Origin: Elysia marginata
Taxonomy: Eukaryota > Mollusca > Gastropoda > Plakobranchidae
NCBI GenBank assembly: GCA_019649035.1
Contig: BMAT01004151.1
Span: forward strand, 21,476-55,237
Length of the DNA stretch: 33,762 nucleotides
Direction of reading: 5' to 3'
Positions 1-10,742 of this stretch are shown here, one piece after another. Below the pieces are notes generated by a model, which worked only from the letters and a program-made list of their open reading frames with translations, ran no database searches and was not told the DNA's origin. The number at the start of each line of letters is the position of its first letter. The first letter of the stretch is position 1. The position numbers and the translations under genes are program-made.

Positions 1-1149
1 TGCATGCCACAGATCTGACAACTATGTCATTGACATAATTCTGATCACATTGTAAAAAGCTCCATGATGCTGAACACCCCTCCACACACAGACACACACA
101 ATTAAGGGTTTCACACACGGTAAACTCATAATTATGATAATAAAGCCTTTCTTTCATGTTTTCAAAGGTTTCCTTAAATTTAAAGTGGCCACAAAATCAG
201 TTGCTAGATATCATATATTAGATAAAGTGCTCTGCAACTTTCATTAGGATTGATCCTTGAATCCGAAGTGCTTCCAGCACTGTAAATTAATAATAAAAAG
301 ACAAATCTTGACTCTTTTCTTGCAGGCCATTTTTTAAATTGATCAACGAACAAAACTTTCAAATTTAACATTTTAAGCAACCATTTTATACTACATGCTC
401 ACTGTCAAAGCCATCTATACTATAGGCCTATGCTCTGCAATTATCTTACAAGAACTTAAGCAATACCGTTTTCTGTTGAAATGACCATAATGTTTGCACC
501 ATGTCTAGCAACTGTCTCGCAGCTGTCAGTTTACAACATTAACTCAATTAGTGTCCACCTGCTACGAACTGAACCATGAAATTCACAGCATGCAAGGCAG
601 ACTTAGTGGCACTGTTTCCCCTAGCATATCTCCTTACATGTGATTAAAAAAGCACTTTTTAACGTCGCTTATGCCCAAGAAAGTATTTTAAGGACTATTT
701 GTCTTCTTATTCATTTATTACATGTAAAAGATACTCTTTTTACAAGTAAATAATAGCAAATAATCTGCCACCAACATCTCATTTTGACAATGACATCGGA
801 CTTCTTTCACTTTGTTACCGGTAATATTTCCTGATTTTGCAATGACTTTATAGAAAAAATCTCCACCCGTATGTTTGTGGCTCACTTATGCAAAGTTGTT
901 AAAAGGGCCACCAAGACAACGATTAAGTTAGATCTACATCTCCAGGATGCCTCATTACCTTAAGTCACAGGAGACTAGACCTACCCTTTGAAAGATAAAA
1001 TATTACAGCTCACTTTTTCGAGTTTATCACAGGCTAAAATAATGGGGTGAGTGGTGACTCTATATAGGGCCATCCACCCTTACTCTAGAGGTCCTACAGG
1101 TGTAAGATGTTCAATCCATGCATACCTTACTTACTGGCCCAATTCAATG
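1..1149. other. SPEF1 intron 1, distal part
   Basis: AT-rich sequence without a supported exon on either strand. I looked on the minus strand for the next SPEF1 exon, which should encode the continuation of the calponin-homology domain after FSDG, and did not find it. There is a short CA-rich patch near 80-120. It is most likely intronic for the minus-strand gene whose first coding exon is at 2095-2230. Confidence 0.5.
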
Positions 1150-1290
1150 GCTGGATCTAATATCAGGACTCAGCAAACAGAAAGGCAAGGAAAGCAATGG
1201 CAACTAATAGCTATCTCACTTTTCCATGTGCCAAGAATAATGGCAAGACCTAATGAGGACCCTACAGGCCTACTCTGGAAATGTTCATGA
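1150..1290 (+). mobile_element. RTE/BovB-like retroposon 3' end remnant
   Basis: The stretch GGAAAGCAATGGCAACTAA followed about 30 bases later by GCCAAGAATAATGGCAAG has the layout of the 3' end shared by RTE-clade LINEs and their SINEs (a GGCAAC block, a CTTGCCAAGAA-like block, then an ATGG block). The plus-strand reading frame across it (1051-1290) is then a chance ORF inside the repeat. No target duplication or tail could be fixed. The identification is by eye and moderate to weak. Confidence 0.35.
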
Positions 1291-1449
1291 ATGAGTAAGC
1301 TTATCAATCAACTAGCTTACTAAAACACTCTCTAAAAAACTCTGAGAAAGGAAAGACAAAAGGTGTTTATATTCAGAGACCAATTTTAATTTCAAATTTT
1401 AAAAGTATGGTGATTCCTCATAACGGATCCTTCAAAATTATATTGCGCT

Positions 1450-1459
1450 CTTGAACAAC
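1450..1459. repeat. SINE target site duplication, left copy
   Basis: CTTGAACAAC, identical to 1765-1774. Confidence 0.8.
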
Positions 1460-1764
1460 ACCGGCTATGTGGCCTTGCGGTAAAGACACTCGCTCAGAGA
1501 TCAGGAGGTACGGGTTCAATCCCTGGCCAAGTCAAACCAAGGACTTTAAAACTGTTATTAGAGGTTGATCCGCCTGGTGTCTGGCATTATGGATTTAGTG
1601 CTAAGTCTGGTCGGCCCGGTGTCGGGATAATGTGACTAGGTGTGGTGTATGCAGCGCTCCCTACATCACAGTGTGGCAGCACGCTTTCAACTGTCCCAAG
1701 CGCCGTCTCTGATATAACCTTGTAGTTGAAAGGAGACGTTAAAATTCAAACAACCAAACCAAAC
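1460..1764 (+). mobile_element. tRNA-derived SINE, full length
   Basis: A 305-bp retroposon flanked by a perfect 10-bp target site duplication, CTTGAACAAC, at 1450-1459 and 1765-1774. The head looks tRNA-like: an A-box region near 1468-1480 (TGGCCTTGCGG) and a clear B box at 1513-1523 (GGTTCAATCCC). The body carries a GC-rich central part (about 1600-1700) and a small hairpin, CGTCTC at 1704-1709 pairing with GAGACG at 1733-1738, followed by GTTAAAATTCAAACAACC and an A/C-rich tail. Similar hairpin-plus-GACGTTAAA tails are familiar from molluscan SINEs. It lies in the inferred first intron of SPEF1, antisense to that gene. The intact duplication argues for fairly recent insertion. Confidence 0.85.
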
Positions 1765-1774
1765 CTTGAACAAC
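1765..1774. repeat. SINE target site duplication, right copy
   Basis: CTTGAACAAC, identical to 1450-1459. Confidence 0.8.
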
Positions 1775-2094
1775 TTTGCTAGGTTTTTAGATATATCAAT
1801 ATTGACTACTTTCAAAGGCCAGAAAGACCAATTAAAACCAAGAAAAAATTTTTCTTTCTCTTTATGTTTTGGCCATTTCTTACTAAATTGAACCCTTGAA
1901 TTTGAAAACAAGTCATATTGTGTGTTTACAAGCTTGATAATTTTATCTGTTAAATTAAGTAGCCTAGTCAATAATGTCAATATTGACCAGGCAAAGTCTC
2001 AAAATACCGCAGTTGTTCATGAGTACCCATATTCTGCAACCGAGATTCTAGATCTAGATAATACCTAGTTGATTTCTAATGCAAAATGTCTTAC

Positions 2095-2230
2095 CACCAT
2101 CTGAGAAGTCGCGGGCTATGTTGCGTTTTGGGCGAGATAAGGGAATTTTGTCCACCCATGAGTATAACTCTTCAAGTTCTGACTCTTCAAGAAACTCTAA
2201 ATCGTCCATATTTTTCGTGACAATAGGCAT
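2095..2230 (-). CDS. SPEF1: SPEF1/CLAMP first coding exon (partial gene)
   Basis: Forty-five codons starting with ATG at 2230, with an in-frame TAG upstream. The exon ends in phase 1 at a strong donor, G|GTAAGAC, just after FSDG. The peptide contains ELYSWVDKIPLSRPKRNIAR (residues 21-40) then DFSDG. This is the opening of the calponin-homology domain of sperm flagellar protein 1, recognised from the W-V-D, PLSRPKRN and RDFSDG signature. The family binds and bundles microtubules and acts in the central apparatus of motile cilia and in epithelial microtubule arrays. A second Met (residue 8, at 2209) could be the true start; the residues before the CH domain are not conserved in my memory of the family. 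The remaining exons would lie at lower coordinates and are not in the window, so intron 1 exceeds 2 kb. The orientation is divergent from SLF2. Confidence 0.82.
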
Positions 2231-2360
2231 GTTTACTGTGGGGAATTTGGACGTGCAATGAGTCTATTCTCAAATTAAACAGGAATTGCAAAATTATTCT
2301 AAAGCATCCCAAATAGAAACTTAGATTTTCTAGATCTAACTAAAGTCGACGATTTGCTAA

Positions 2361-2410
2361 CAGGAAGTTTACATTGTTGTCGTCGAAACGATTTTCCCAC
2401 AATGCCTTGG
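2361..2410. promoter_or_regulatory. SPEF1 proximal promoter: ZNF143/Staf and ETS sites
   Basis: TTCCCACAATGCCTTG at 2394-2409 matches the SPH/Staf (ZNF143) consensus YWCCCAYAATGCAYYG at all positions but one. An ETS core, CAGGAAGT, lies at 2361-2368. Both are 130-180 bp upstream of the SPEF1 start codon, where a TATA-less promoter is expected. The motif match is seen directly. Promoter function, and use by a mollusc ZNF143 homologue, is inference. Confidence 0.5.
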
Positions 2411-4033
2411 TTTTAGAAAAAGTAGCGGTTCGGGCCACCCGCAAATGGATTGTAAATTTCGAGATCACTTGGATACATCGGTCACGCTTGTTCAACTCCT
2501 TTGAAGGCCTCAAACTTAAACTACAAATAATATATATATATGTAACTTTAGTAAAGGAAAAGCTTTTTGCAATTATTAGCCTCAGTTATATCTGCCTCAA
2601 ATCCTTCCGCGTAGTTATCGCTCTATCTATTTCTGAGCTATTACATGTTCTCTTTATCCTGAATTTAGCCTTCAAAGTATTGTCTATAATTATAATTCCC
2701 AAACAGTATTTTTAAATATTCCAATTGATTTAAATTTTCTGTTTTTTAAATAGTTTGGAAGACAGTACTCTTAATGTGTAGTCTTTAAGTTATGGAAGCG
2801 TTTTACATTTCAGTCCATTAGGGCCTATAGATGCATTTAGGGCGTATTCTCTTCTCTTGCTCTAGCTTTTTGGAATGGTCGAGTTCCCCAGCCAGTGTGA
2901 GCAGAAGACAAGGGCTTTCAAAAACTTATTTTTTGCTGGCTTGTCTGTGTGCTGCAATTTATTAATTTAAAGAGGTGAAGCTCTCGGTTACTATCTCCCG
3001 TCATTTTGGATTTCCTTTTATTTTGGTAGAGAAGGGGGGAGGGGTCTAAAATACTCTAGAACCGTTTCCTTTTTCAGTTGGGGGTTGATTCCTCAGTTAA
3101 ATTATCTATCTGCAGGATCTCTATTTTTCTCTTTGCTTGTTACTTTTTTCACCAATATGAAAAAATTGATTCCCAGTGTCCCTCTTACAGCGTGCAAAAG
3201 TCCTTGTAGTCCTTCTTCCTACTGGATGCTAAGAGTTTCTACATAGCGGCCCTCAGTATTATACGTTCTCCTGACAAAGAACAAACTGCTTCCTGTATAA
3301 TACATGTAACATCACATCATGTTTCCAGGCTTAATTTGCCATTTTTACCCTATACCCATCAAAATGTTTTATATCCTCTTTTTTTTAAACTAGTACACAC
3401 GCTTATTGTTATTGGAAAAGTGCTGTGTCTATTTCCTGATAATTTGAGCTTTTAAGCGCGAACACTCATGATGATTATCATTGTAACTAATTTGGGCTGT
3501 ATTGGACCCTGTGTTTTGAAAGCTAGTATGCACATGTCCTTTGAGAAACATGCAGGACAAAACGTCTAGAAAGTTTTCTTTTTTTCTTTTTTAATTCGAT
3601 TACTCCCCTCTCTTCGTCGTACCTCAGAGAAAAGGAATACAAAAGGTTGTGTGGTCCATGACACAGGAAAATTTTTAATCCAGTTGGGTCTAGCTATCAC
3701 TGGATCCATCGACTCGCTAGCATAACCAGGCTGGGTGTCTTGATTATTTTCGACCGCCAAGGGCGAACAATATCAGCTGCAATTTGACTTGAGTGTTTGA
3801 CATGGGTGCAATCATAATTCTTACTACTATGTTATTTTTAATTGCCTTTTTCTTGAATCGATGCAAACGTGGTTGTTATTTCTACTTTTTTACACAGACA
3901 AACGGTGACATAACATCACGATCGATATGAATCCAACCACTAATATAAATGGCCAAATGCGGCAAGCTTACACGTAAAATGATGTATACACACCACGGAC
4001 AAATGGACTAAATGTAGACCTCTCAGTTTACGA
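2411..4033. other. SPEF1-SLF2 intergenic region
   Basis: Mostly AT-rich sequence between the two divergent genes. It contains one copy of a recurring motif, CATGCAGGACAAAAC, at 3549-3563. A minus-strand frame at 3566-3760 has coding-like composition but no recognised family. No other gene is visible. Confidence 0.5.
3622..3760 (-). other. possible minus-strand exon, unidentified
   Basis: From ATG at 3760 the frame runs through MAVENNQDTQPGYASESMDP and WIKNFPVSW, with a possible donor GAG|GTACGA near residue 46. Codon use looks more gene-like than the surrounding AT-rich DNA. I recognise no family. There is no obvious following exon before SPEF1, so it could be an upstream exon of SPEF1, a small separate transcript, or chance. 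Confidence 0.2.
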
Positions 4034-4058
4034 CGAAGTGAAAACGAAAGTGAAAGTA
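4034..4058 (+). promoter_or_regulatory. ISRE/IRF-like triple GAAANN motif
   Basis: GAAAAC-GAAAGT-GAAAGT runs without interruption at 4040-4057, preceded by CGAAGT. This is the textbook tandem GAAANN arrangement bound by interferon regulatory factors. It lies about 660 bp upstream of the SLF2 start codon. Only the match is seen; binding is inference. Confidence 0.4.
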
Positions 4059-4180
4059 ATTTTTAGGCTTAATAGTTTTTAGAACTTTCGTGGCTGTCTG
4101 GCTGTCAGTGGCTGATGAATCGCCGAAGTGAAGTTGCTGGATCGTATCGTAGTGCTCACTATCTTGAGTTTCTTGTACAG

Positions 4181-4217
4181 GCCCTAGATCTAGATTCTAG
4201 TGTAGATCCAGATCTAA
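4181..4217. repeat. TAGATC-rich palindromic patch
   Basis: Overlapping palindromes built from TAGATCTAGA and its variants. Shorter copies occur near 2043, 2331, 11345 and 24787. This looks like a lineage-typical simple sequence rather than a specific site. Confidence 0.4.
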
Positions 4218-4400
4218 CGTAATTTTTTTTCAAAATATAATATAGAACTGAAAATTCTCATCTTAATTGGATTAGAGAGGACTGCATAGAGTCATAGCCT
4301 CTGCAAAAGTTGTCAGGGAACTCTTTACTCGTTGCGCTCCCTTCGGCCGTTCGGGTAATCACTCTAATAAAAGTAAAACACAAAAAGACCGCAAGATCAA

Positions 4401-4528
4401 GATTTGTAATTTTGAAATGGGGAAGTATGCTTGTTTCGTCTGAATGAAAGAAAGATAGATTATGACTTTGAACTTTAGCTGCCAATGTTCCATTCTTATT
4501 TCATTGTAGAAACCTCGTAGGGAACGCA
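4401..4528. repeat. direct repeat block, copy A
   Basis: About 128 bp that recur at 5604-5730 in the same orientation with high similarity and a few small indels. It begins GATTTGTAATTTTGAAATGG and ends in a GGAACGCA box. Copy A sits just upstream of SLF2 exon 1 and copy B in intron 1, so they bracket the first coding exon. It is either a local duplication or two copies of an interspersed repeat. Minus-strand frames across the two copies (4359-4628 and 5501-5692) resemble each other only because the DNA does. Confidence 0.75.
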
Positions 4529-4720
4529 GATCAACTTCCAAACCAAATAAGGAATGCCAGAATATGGCTGTCAGGATAATCTCATGATTAGTTTGAGTTT
4601 TCAACCTGTTGCTCTGTTCTAGTATCATTTTTCATTGAACTTTCTAGTATACTACCAAAAGAGAAGCCTTTCTTTGTAAAGAAATTTAACAAATAGGGAG
4701 TTCACTCTAACGGCATTACA

Positions 4721-4748
4721 ATGGAGGACAATGGATCAATGCAAACAG
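4721..4748 (+). CDS. SLF2: SLF2 exon 1 (start codon)
   Basis: ATG GAG GAC AAT..., peptide MEDNGSMQT plus one base; donor G|GTGAGC. TAG in frame at 4694-4696. The context, TTACAATGG, has the favourable A at -3 and G at +4. Confidence 0.7.
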
Positions 4749-7700
4749 GTGAGCCGTCTTGTTTTAGTGTGCAAAACCAAAAGACTGTTGAGAACTTTAG
4801 TATTTCTTGGTCTGTTACCGTAATTTATACTTAGATTTAGAGCATATAATTTATATAGAGGCAACTCTCTTCATCATTTTGCCCTGGAATAAAAACAAAT
4901 TTATGAGAACAACTAGGTAATATTAATGGTAGCACTAAAAGATCAAAGAGGAGCCACAATCTCAGGAGAATTTCCACACTGGGGTGTCAATATTGGAGGA
5001 TGTGACAAAAGGTCGCGATTCTGTTGGTTGTGATGGTGGACAAAGCAAAGAAACTAATACTGTCCTAAAAAGCTCTTGTGTTGTAATTGTATCCCTCTCT
5101 AACTATACCATTTAGCAGCATTGAAAATTTTATCCGTAAAGACCATATATTTAAAAGAAAAAAAGGAAAAACATAATTAAAACTTTGTAGGTTTTGATGC
5201 AGGACAAAAATTCTGACAAAGTATTATGACGCAATTTTAGAAAGTCCTAACATCACATCATCATGACAATGTTGATTAGTTTGTATTTTATTTCTGCAAG
5301 TATTTTATCCTCCATCACAACCAACAGATTTTGTCTCCTTTATCAAGTTCTAGATTTATTTAGAACTTAAATCAATATATTTTTCATTTTGTATGTAGGC
5401 CCTAAATAAAAAGTGATGTGCATCTTATTGTACAAGACCCGGTATTGCTGAAAATCTGATTAATAGAATTTGTTTGCATAAAGTGGAGGCTTTAGACAGT
5501 TTAGTTAATCATTAATAAGAAGCACCTCAGCATGAAAATCCTTTCAAAATGCATGCCTTCTGACTCCGCTTGTTCAGTCCAAAAACTGATCTGACAAAAT
5601 AAAGATTTGTAATTTTGAAATGGGGAAGTATGCTTCTTTCGTCTGAATGAAAGATGAATTATGACTTTGAAATCTTGTTGCCAATGTTCCATTCATTTCA
5701 ATTTTATTGTAGAACCTCGAACGGAACGCATCAAATCACCTTTAAGCCTGCGCACTGACCAGAACTATCATCTAAAGAAGGATTCGACTTAAAATAAGTA
5801 GTAAACCACTCATGAATGCCCACCGCAAGCCATCACAACTACCACATAGGTCTTCTATTCATCCTTAATACCAATTTATTCTTCTTAGCCTACATCACTG
5901 TAGGTGCTCCCTGGCTTTTTTGCCTAGTGTCAGCTTTCTTTGATGCATAATTTGACAGCATAACTTAGAACTAGTTCATTTGTATTATGAAACACATCTC
6001 CTAATCACAACTACTTCCTATAGCCTAGATATAGTCATCATTGTGGATAGCGCTTGATGGACTTGGAATAGTTTAGCTGCATGGTTTCCATGCTGATGTC
6101 CAGAACTTGTATTCATTAGCTATAGTTGACTGTCCTCTGCCAATTGTTGAAATTGTAGACCAGTGCCAACACACAGTCCAGCATCAATCCTTGGGGCTGC
6201 TGAGATGTTACTTAAGATGCAGGCATACAAGATACTCATATTATCAATACTTTGGGGAAAGATATTAAAACTTTTGTTTATTTGAAATATAGAGAAAAAG
6301 TAAGAAAAAATGAACCTTTAAGTGGTGTTTTTCAAAAAATAATACCTGGTTTTCAATTCATTCTCCATTGAGGCAAGACATATAAAATAAATGTCTGCTG
6401 GTTACATGCTGAGCACAAACTTTTGAAAGATATGATGGCCTTCAATATTGTAAGGTTTTTTTTCATTGTTGCCCCAAATATAAATTTTTGTTACTTTTTG
6501 TGACTCCCAGAGTTATAAACTTTCATAACACTAACCCATTGAAAGCAATAAATCTTGACTGTGGAAGGGAAGAAGAGAACTGATTAAACTGGCAACAAAG
6601 CTTAAGTTTTGGACAAATTAATTAGATAAACCTGTTTCAAATTTACCTGTAGTTACAAAGGATGACATTATTTTTTGTTATCACTCATTGATGATGATGG
6701 CATCCCTCAGTCATGGATGACTGGATAAGGGACATTTGAGAATTCAATTAGATGGGCACTTTTTGGTGGGACTGCAAAGCCCAGTGCTTGATATCATAGG
6801 CGAAATCTGCCACCAGAGATGCAAGTCCAGGGTCCTTTTTGGGTATTTTTTTTTTATTATAACTGCCCTTTCTCTATTTTCCACTCAGTCTTTGTGATTC
6901 ATTATGCTATCATAACTCATGATACATATTTTTGATAACCAGAATTATCAGACTCAGATGAGGATCTGGACGTGCCAGAGTTTTCAAAAATTTTTGCTAA
7001 AAGGTATTTGCTATTATGTTTTATGAAATTGTGTGTAGGAAAATCTGGCATAAAGTCTAATAAAAAACAATTTTAAATTAATTAATAGTCATAAATGCTG
7101 ATATTTACGTTTAAAACTGCATTATTACTTATAAAAAATATGCTTAACATTGTCTTAATGTTATTAAACATATATGCAAGTACAAAAAGTGCATTGTTAC
7201 AAAATATGTTGTTCATGCATATATATTACACAAGTGTATATGTTATATAAAGGAAACTGATATTCAATGTTATTCTTTGTAGCTATTTAACTTTTCTTAA
7301 TGATAATAACTATGTATTCTAAAGGCCACAAAAACATTTTTCCTCAGAACTTTTTTTCAAAGGTACTCAATGAAAACTATCATGATTTAAAAAAAATTCC
7401 TTTGTAAAGGAAGGTGTTGGTTTGGTAAGACTAGTGATGTGCATCACTTAGACACTTATACATGTATTTGATGTCATTTTTAATTAGCCTGCATGGTTTT
7501 TACCGATCATCAAAAAACTAAAGAAAATATATTCATTTGAATATAAGCAGGTATATTAAATTTCTAGTCCAACATTTTTTTTTAGCAAAGCTGTTTTAGA
7601 AATTTAAAGATTGTTATGTTGAAGAATAATTTCTAATAAAATTTTATCCATTCTCTTCTGAAAAACTATATTGACTCAAACAGCTCAACAGGAACTTCAT

Positions 7701-10689
7701 CAAATGAGGTAAGACACAAAAAAAATATATAATAATAATAATAATGCTTTATTCATCTTTTTTCAAGAAATTTGTTTTACAGACGTGGTCATAATTAATT
7801 TAGAAATAACAACAAATGGGCATATTCAGCATAAAAAACTGGTCATTAGCAATAATGCATTTATACTGTTAAAAACTTCTCATTTTTTCATTCAAACTTT
7901 TACTCTTCTTCTTCTCTTAATTAAGTCCCTCTTCACTCCATGCATCATGATTATCATACTAAAAATTTAAATAAAATTGTATTTAAGGTTTTCAAACAGG
8001 CAGAAAATAAAATAACTATGTAAAGAAAAATATCAAAATCTGTGTATACTGATATAACATATGTTTACTTATTATATACTGTTTCTATTTACAGTTATGC
8101 ATCTGATGTAAAAATTTACAGCTAGGAATTTGTATAAAACTTTTGTTATAAAAAGATAGATGAATAAATATAAAATTCGTAAAAACTTGCATTTATTTTG
8201 TTACCATGGTAAAAAATAGAAGTGAATGTATTATAAAGGTAAATGGGAATGTAAAGTGAATCTAATTAATATTCAGGTACAGGTTCATGTAAAAGGTGTG
8301 TACAAAATCACAGATTCGAGTTGAAAAATCTGACACGAGATGGTAGGAAAGATCTTTTGTGTCTTTCAGTTTTTGTTCTTAATGATATTAGACGCTTACT
8401 ACTCGTGCGATAAGATTTTTTAACGCAATTATGCAGGGGTGGGTTTCGTCTTCTATAATGCATTGAAGTTTTTGAATGCATCGTTTATGATATTGGTTCA
8501 TGATTAAGTCGTTGCTTAGAGGGTGTGTCAGCTTGTTCGTCCGCTTTATGATTTTGTCCAATTGCATTCTGTCTGACTCTAGACAATTTCCACCCCATGC
8601 ACCAATGCAGAATGTCAATACGCTTTCCATGGTTGCTTTATAGAAAAGGTATATCAGTGTGTTGTCAATTTTGAATTCTCGTAACTTCCTTAAGAAATAC
8701 ATACGTTTGTTTAGGTTTGATTTTATGTTTTGAACATGCTTGGTCCATTTTAACTGATCGTCAATGAAGACGCCAAGGTACTTATAGTCTGAAACTTGTT
8801 CGACATTCTCATTTTTAATAGTTAGAGGATCTTTCTGGCTTTTTGTTCTCCTAAAGTCAATTATTAATTCTTTTGTTTTTGATACATTTAAGGTGAGGTA
8901 GTAATCGTCACACCAAGTAACAAATTTTTTTACTTCTTCTCTGTACTGCGTTTCTTTATCATTTGTTATTAGTCCTTGCAGTGTTGTGTCGTCTGCAAAT
9001 TTTAGAAGTGGTGTGTCAAGGTTAGAGCTTGTGCAATCATTAGTGTAGATCGTAAACAAGACTGGTGAAACCACACAGCCTTGTGGAGCCCCAGTGTTTG
9101 TTGTTTTTTTCTTTGAAATTTCACCTGGGATGACAACGAATCGTGATCTTTGCGTAAGAAAATTTAAAATCCACGCTGTCAAGTTTTTGTTGATGTTCAG
9201 TTGCACCATTTTGTCAATTAGGAGATGGGGTTTTATTGTATTAAAAGTGGGAGAGAAGTTGACAAATAAAATTCTACAGTAACTTTTGGGTTTGTCTAAA
9301 TGCTTGTAGATGTTGGTAGTAAAAACTAAAAGAGCATCTTCAACACTGCGTTTAGCTTGGTAAGCAAATTGGAAGGGGTCTAAAAAAGTTATTAGATGTT
9401 TATTAAGTCTAGTCAGGATCAGTTTCTCTAGACATTTCATCACTATATATGTTAAAGCTACGGGTCATAGGTCATTCATTGATGCAATCTTGTCTTTTTT
9501 AGGAATTGGAATTATTTTTGAAGTTTTCCAAATAACAGGAATCTGATTTAAAAATAGAGACATGTTAAATAAGTAGGTACAAATAAAGCTCAGCTCGTTC
9601 GCACACACCTTCAATAGTTTACCACTCATGCCATCAGGACCTGCCGCTTTCTTTTCATTTATTTTAACAAACACATTTTTTATTTCCCTTTCATCGAACT
9701 CTATCATCGCTTTAGCCATTCTCTCATCTTCTAATCTATCCCAAACTTGTTCAACACGATCTGTGTTGTTGTCCGTGTCAAACCTAGCATAAAAATCGTT
9801 TAAATCGTTGGAATCAAATTGATCTGGGATGCTTCCTTTTTTCTGCGTATAGTTCACGGCCAGTTTTAGCCCATCCCACGTTTTCTTAATGTCTTTGATT
9901 TAAAGTGTGTCTCAATTTTCTTTTTATAATTCGCCTTGCATTTATTTATTACTTTCTTTAACTCTTTTTGTTTTTCTTTTAACAAAGCTTTGTCTGCTAT
10001 TTTGAAAATATATTTCTTCTCATTCAGTTTTTTTTTCACTTCTTTTGTGACCCACGGTTTATTGTTGGGGTAAACCATTATCTCTTTCTTTTTGACAATC
10101 AGATCCTTGCAAAACTTTATGTACTCACACACGCATTCATTCAGTTCATTCACTGTTTCACACGCCTCGATAAACACACTCCAATCAGTACAGTCAAAAC
10201 AGCCTCGCAACGCCTCACACACATTTTCATTCTAAATTTGTACACTCTTTTTAATTGGGGCAATCTTTCTTAAAACTGGTCTACACTTGGGAAGCAATAG
10301 TATCATTTGATGGTCCGACGATCCAAGCGGGGGTTTCGAGTAGCATTTGTAAAAGGATTTGACATTGCAAAAGAAAAGGTCAAGTGTCTTGTCTTCTCTT
10401 GTTGGAACTTGATAAACTGATAAAAGTCTGAAATACTCAGTCTTGTGACCAGCCAGTATGAGTCAAATAAAGGAATTGAAAGGAATTGGCCATGCACCGG
10501 TTTTTATGGGCTATCTTATTAACAGAATGCACCATTACATGTATATTCATATATAATATACATATGAGATATTTGATTTATAAACCGGCAAGGTAGACTT
10601 ATCTAACAGTAATTTATTATTTTTAGCAGCCATTTCCTGGGTTTGACCCAGTTTAAAATAAGCCTGATTTCATCATGTTGCTTCACACG

Positions 10690-10742
<53 letters not shown>

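Larger units (their letters stand above)
7728..10500 (-). mobile_element. 5'-truncated LINE, CR1/L2-like, defective
   Basis: An antisense non-LTR retrotransposon inside SLF2 intron 3. Read on the minus strand it gives the endonuclease C-terminus (about 10420-10250), a basic linker (about 10222-9866), the RT domain and C-terminal region (9857 to about 8340), a long AT-rich 3' UTR, a GAATAAAG signal near 7750, and a short (ATT)n tail at 7730-7745. The domain order and the DDPTHP-like C-terminus fit the CR1/L2 side of the Jockey group. Most of the endonuclease and any ORF1 are missing. At least two nonsense changes, three frame disruptions and a mutated catalytic aspartate make it inactive. The exact 5' junction and target duplication were not found; 10500 is approximate. 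Confidence 0.8.

Noticed and set aside
1464-1535. Possible functional tRNA gene
   Set aside because: It has an A-box-like region and a B box but no acceptor stem or anticodon arm, and it continues into a SINE body with a target duplication.
1687-1980. 97-codon minus ORF
   Set aside because: Starts inside the SINE tail and runs into AT-rich DNA; no family features.
1-2090. SPEF1 exon 2
   Set aside because: Searched the minus strand for the rest of the CH domain (the VLVAE and WGHLNRKVL regions) and found no matching frame, so it must be outside the window.
2374-2715. 113-codon plus ORF upstream of SPEF1
   Set aside because: Overlaps the promoter motifs and becomes AT-driven hydrophobic sequence; no motif.
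4359-4628. Pair of similar minus ORFs here and at 5501-5692
   Set aside because: Their likeness comes from the DNA duplication, and the frames diverge at indels, so there is no protein-level constraint.
7785-7970. 61-codon hydrophobic plus ORF
   Set aside because: Antisense to the LINE 3' UTR and AT-driven Ile/Leu content only.
9094-9282. Plus-strand ORF over the LINE
   Set aside because: Antisense shadow of the RT frame.
10685-10742. CRISPR-like or satellite array
   Set aside because: Simple dinucleotide microsatellite with no spacer structure.
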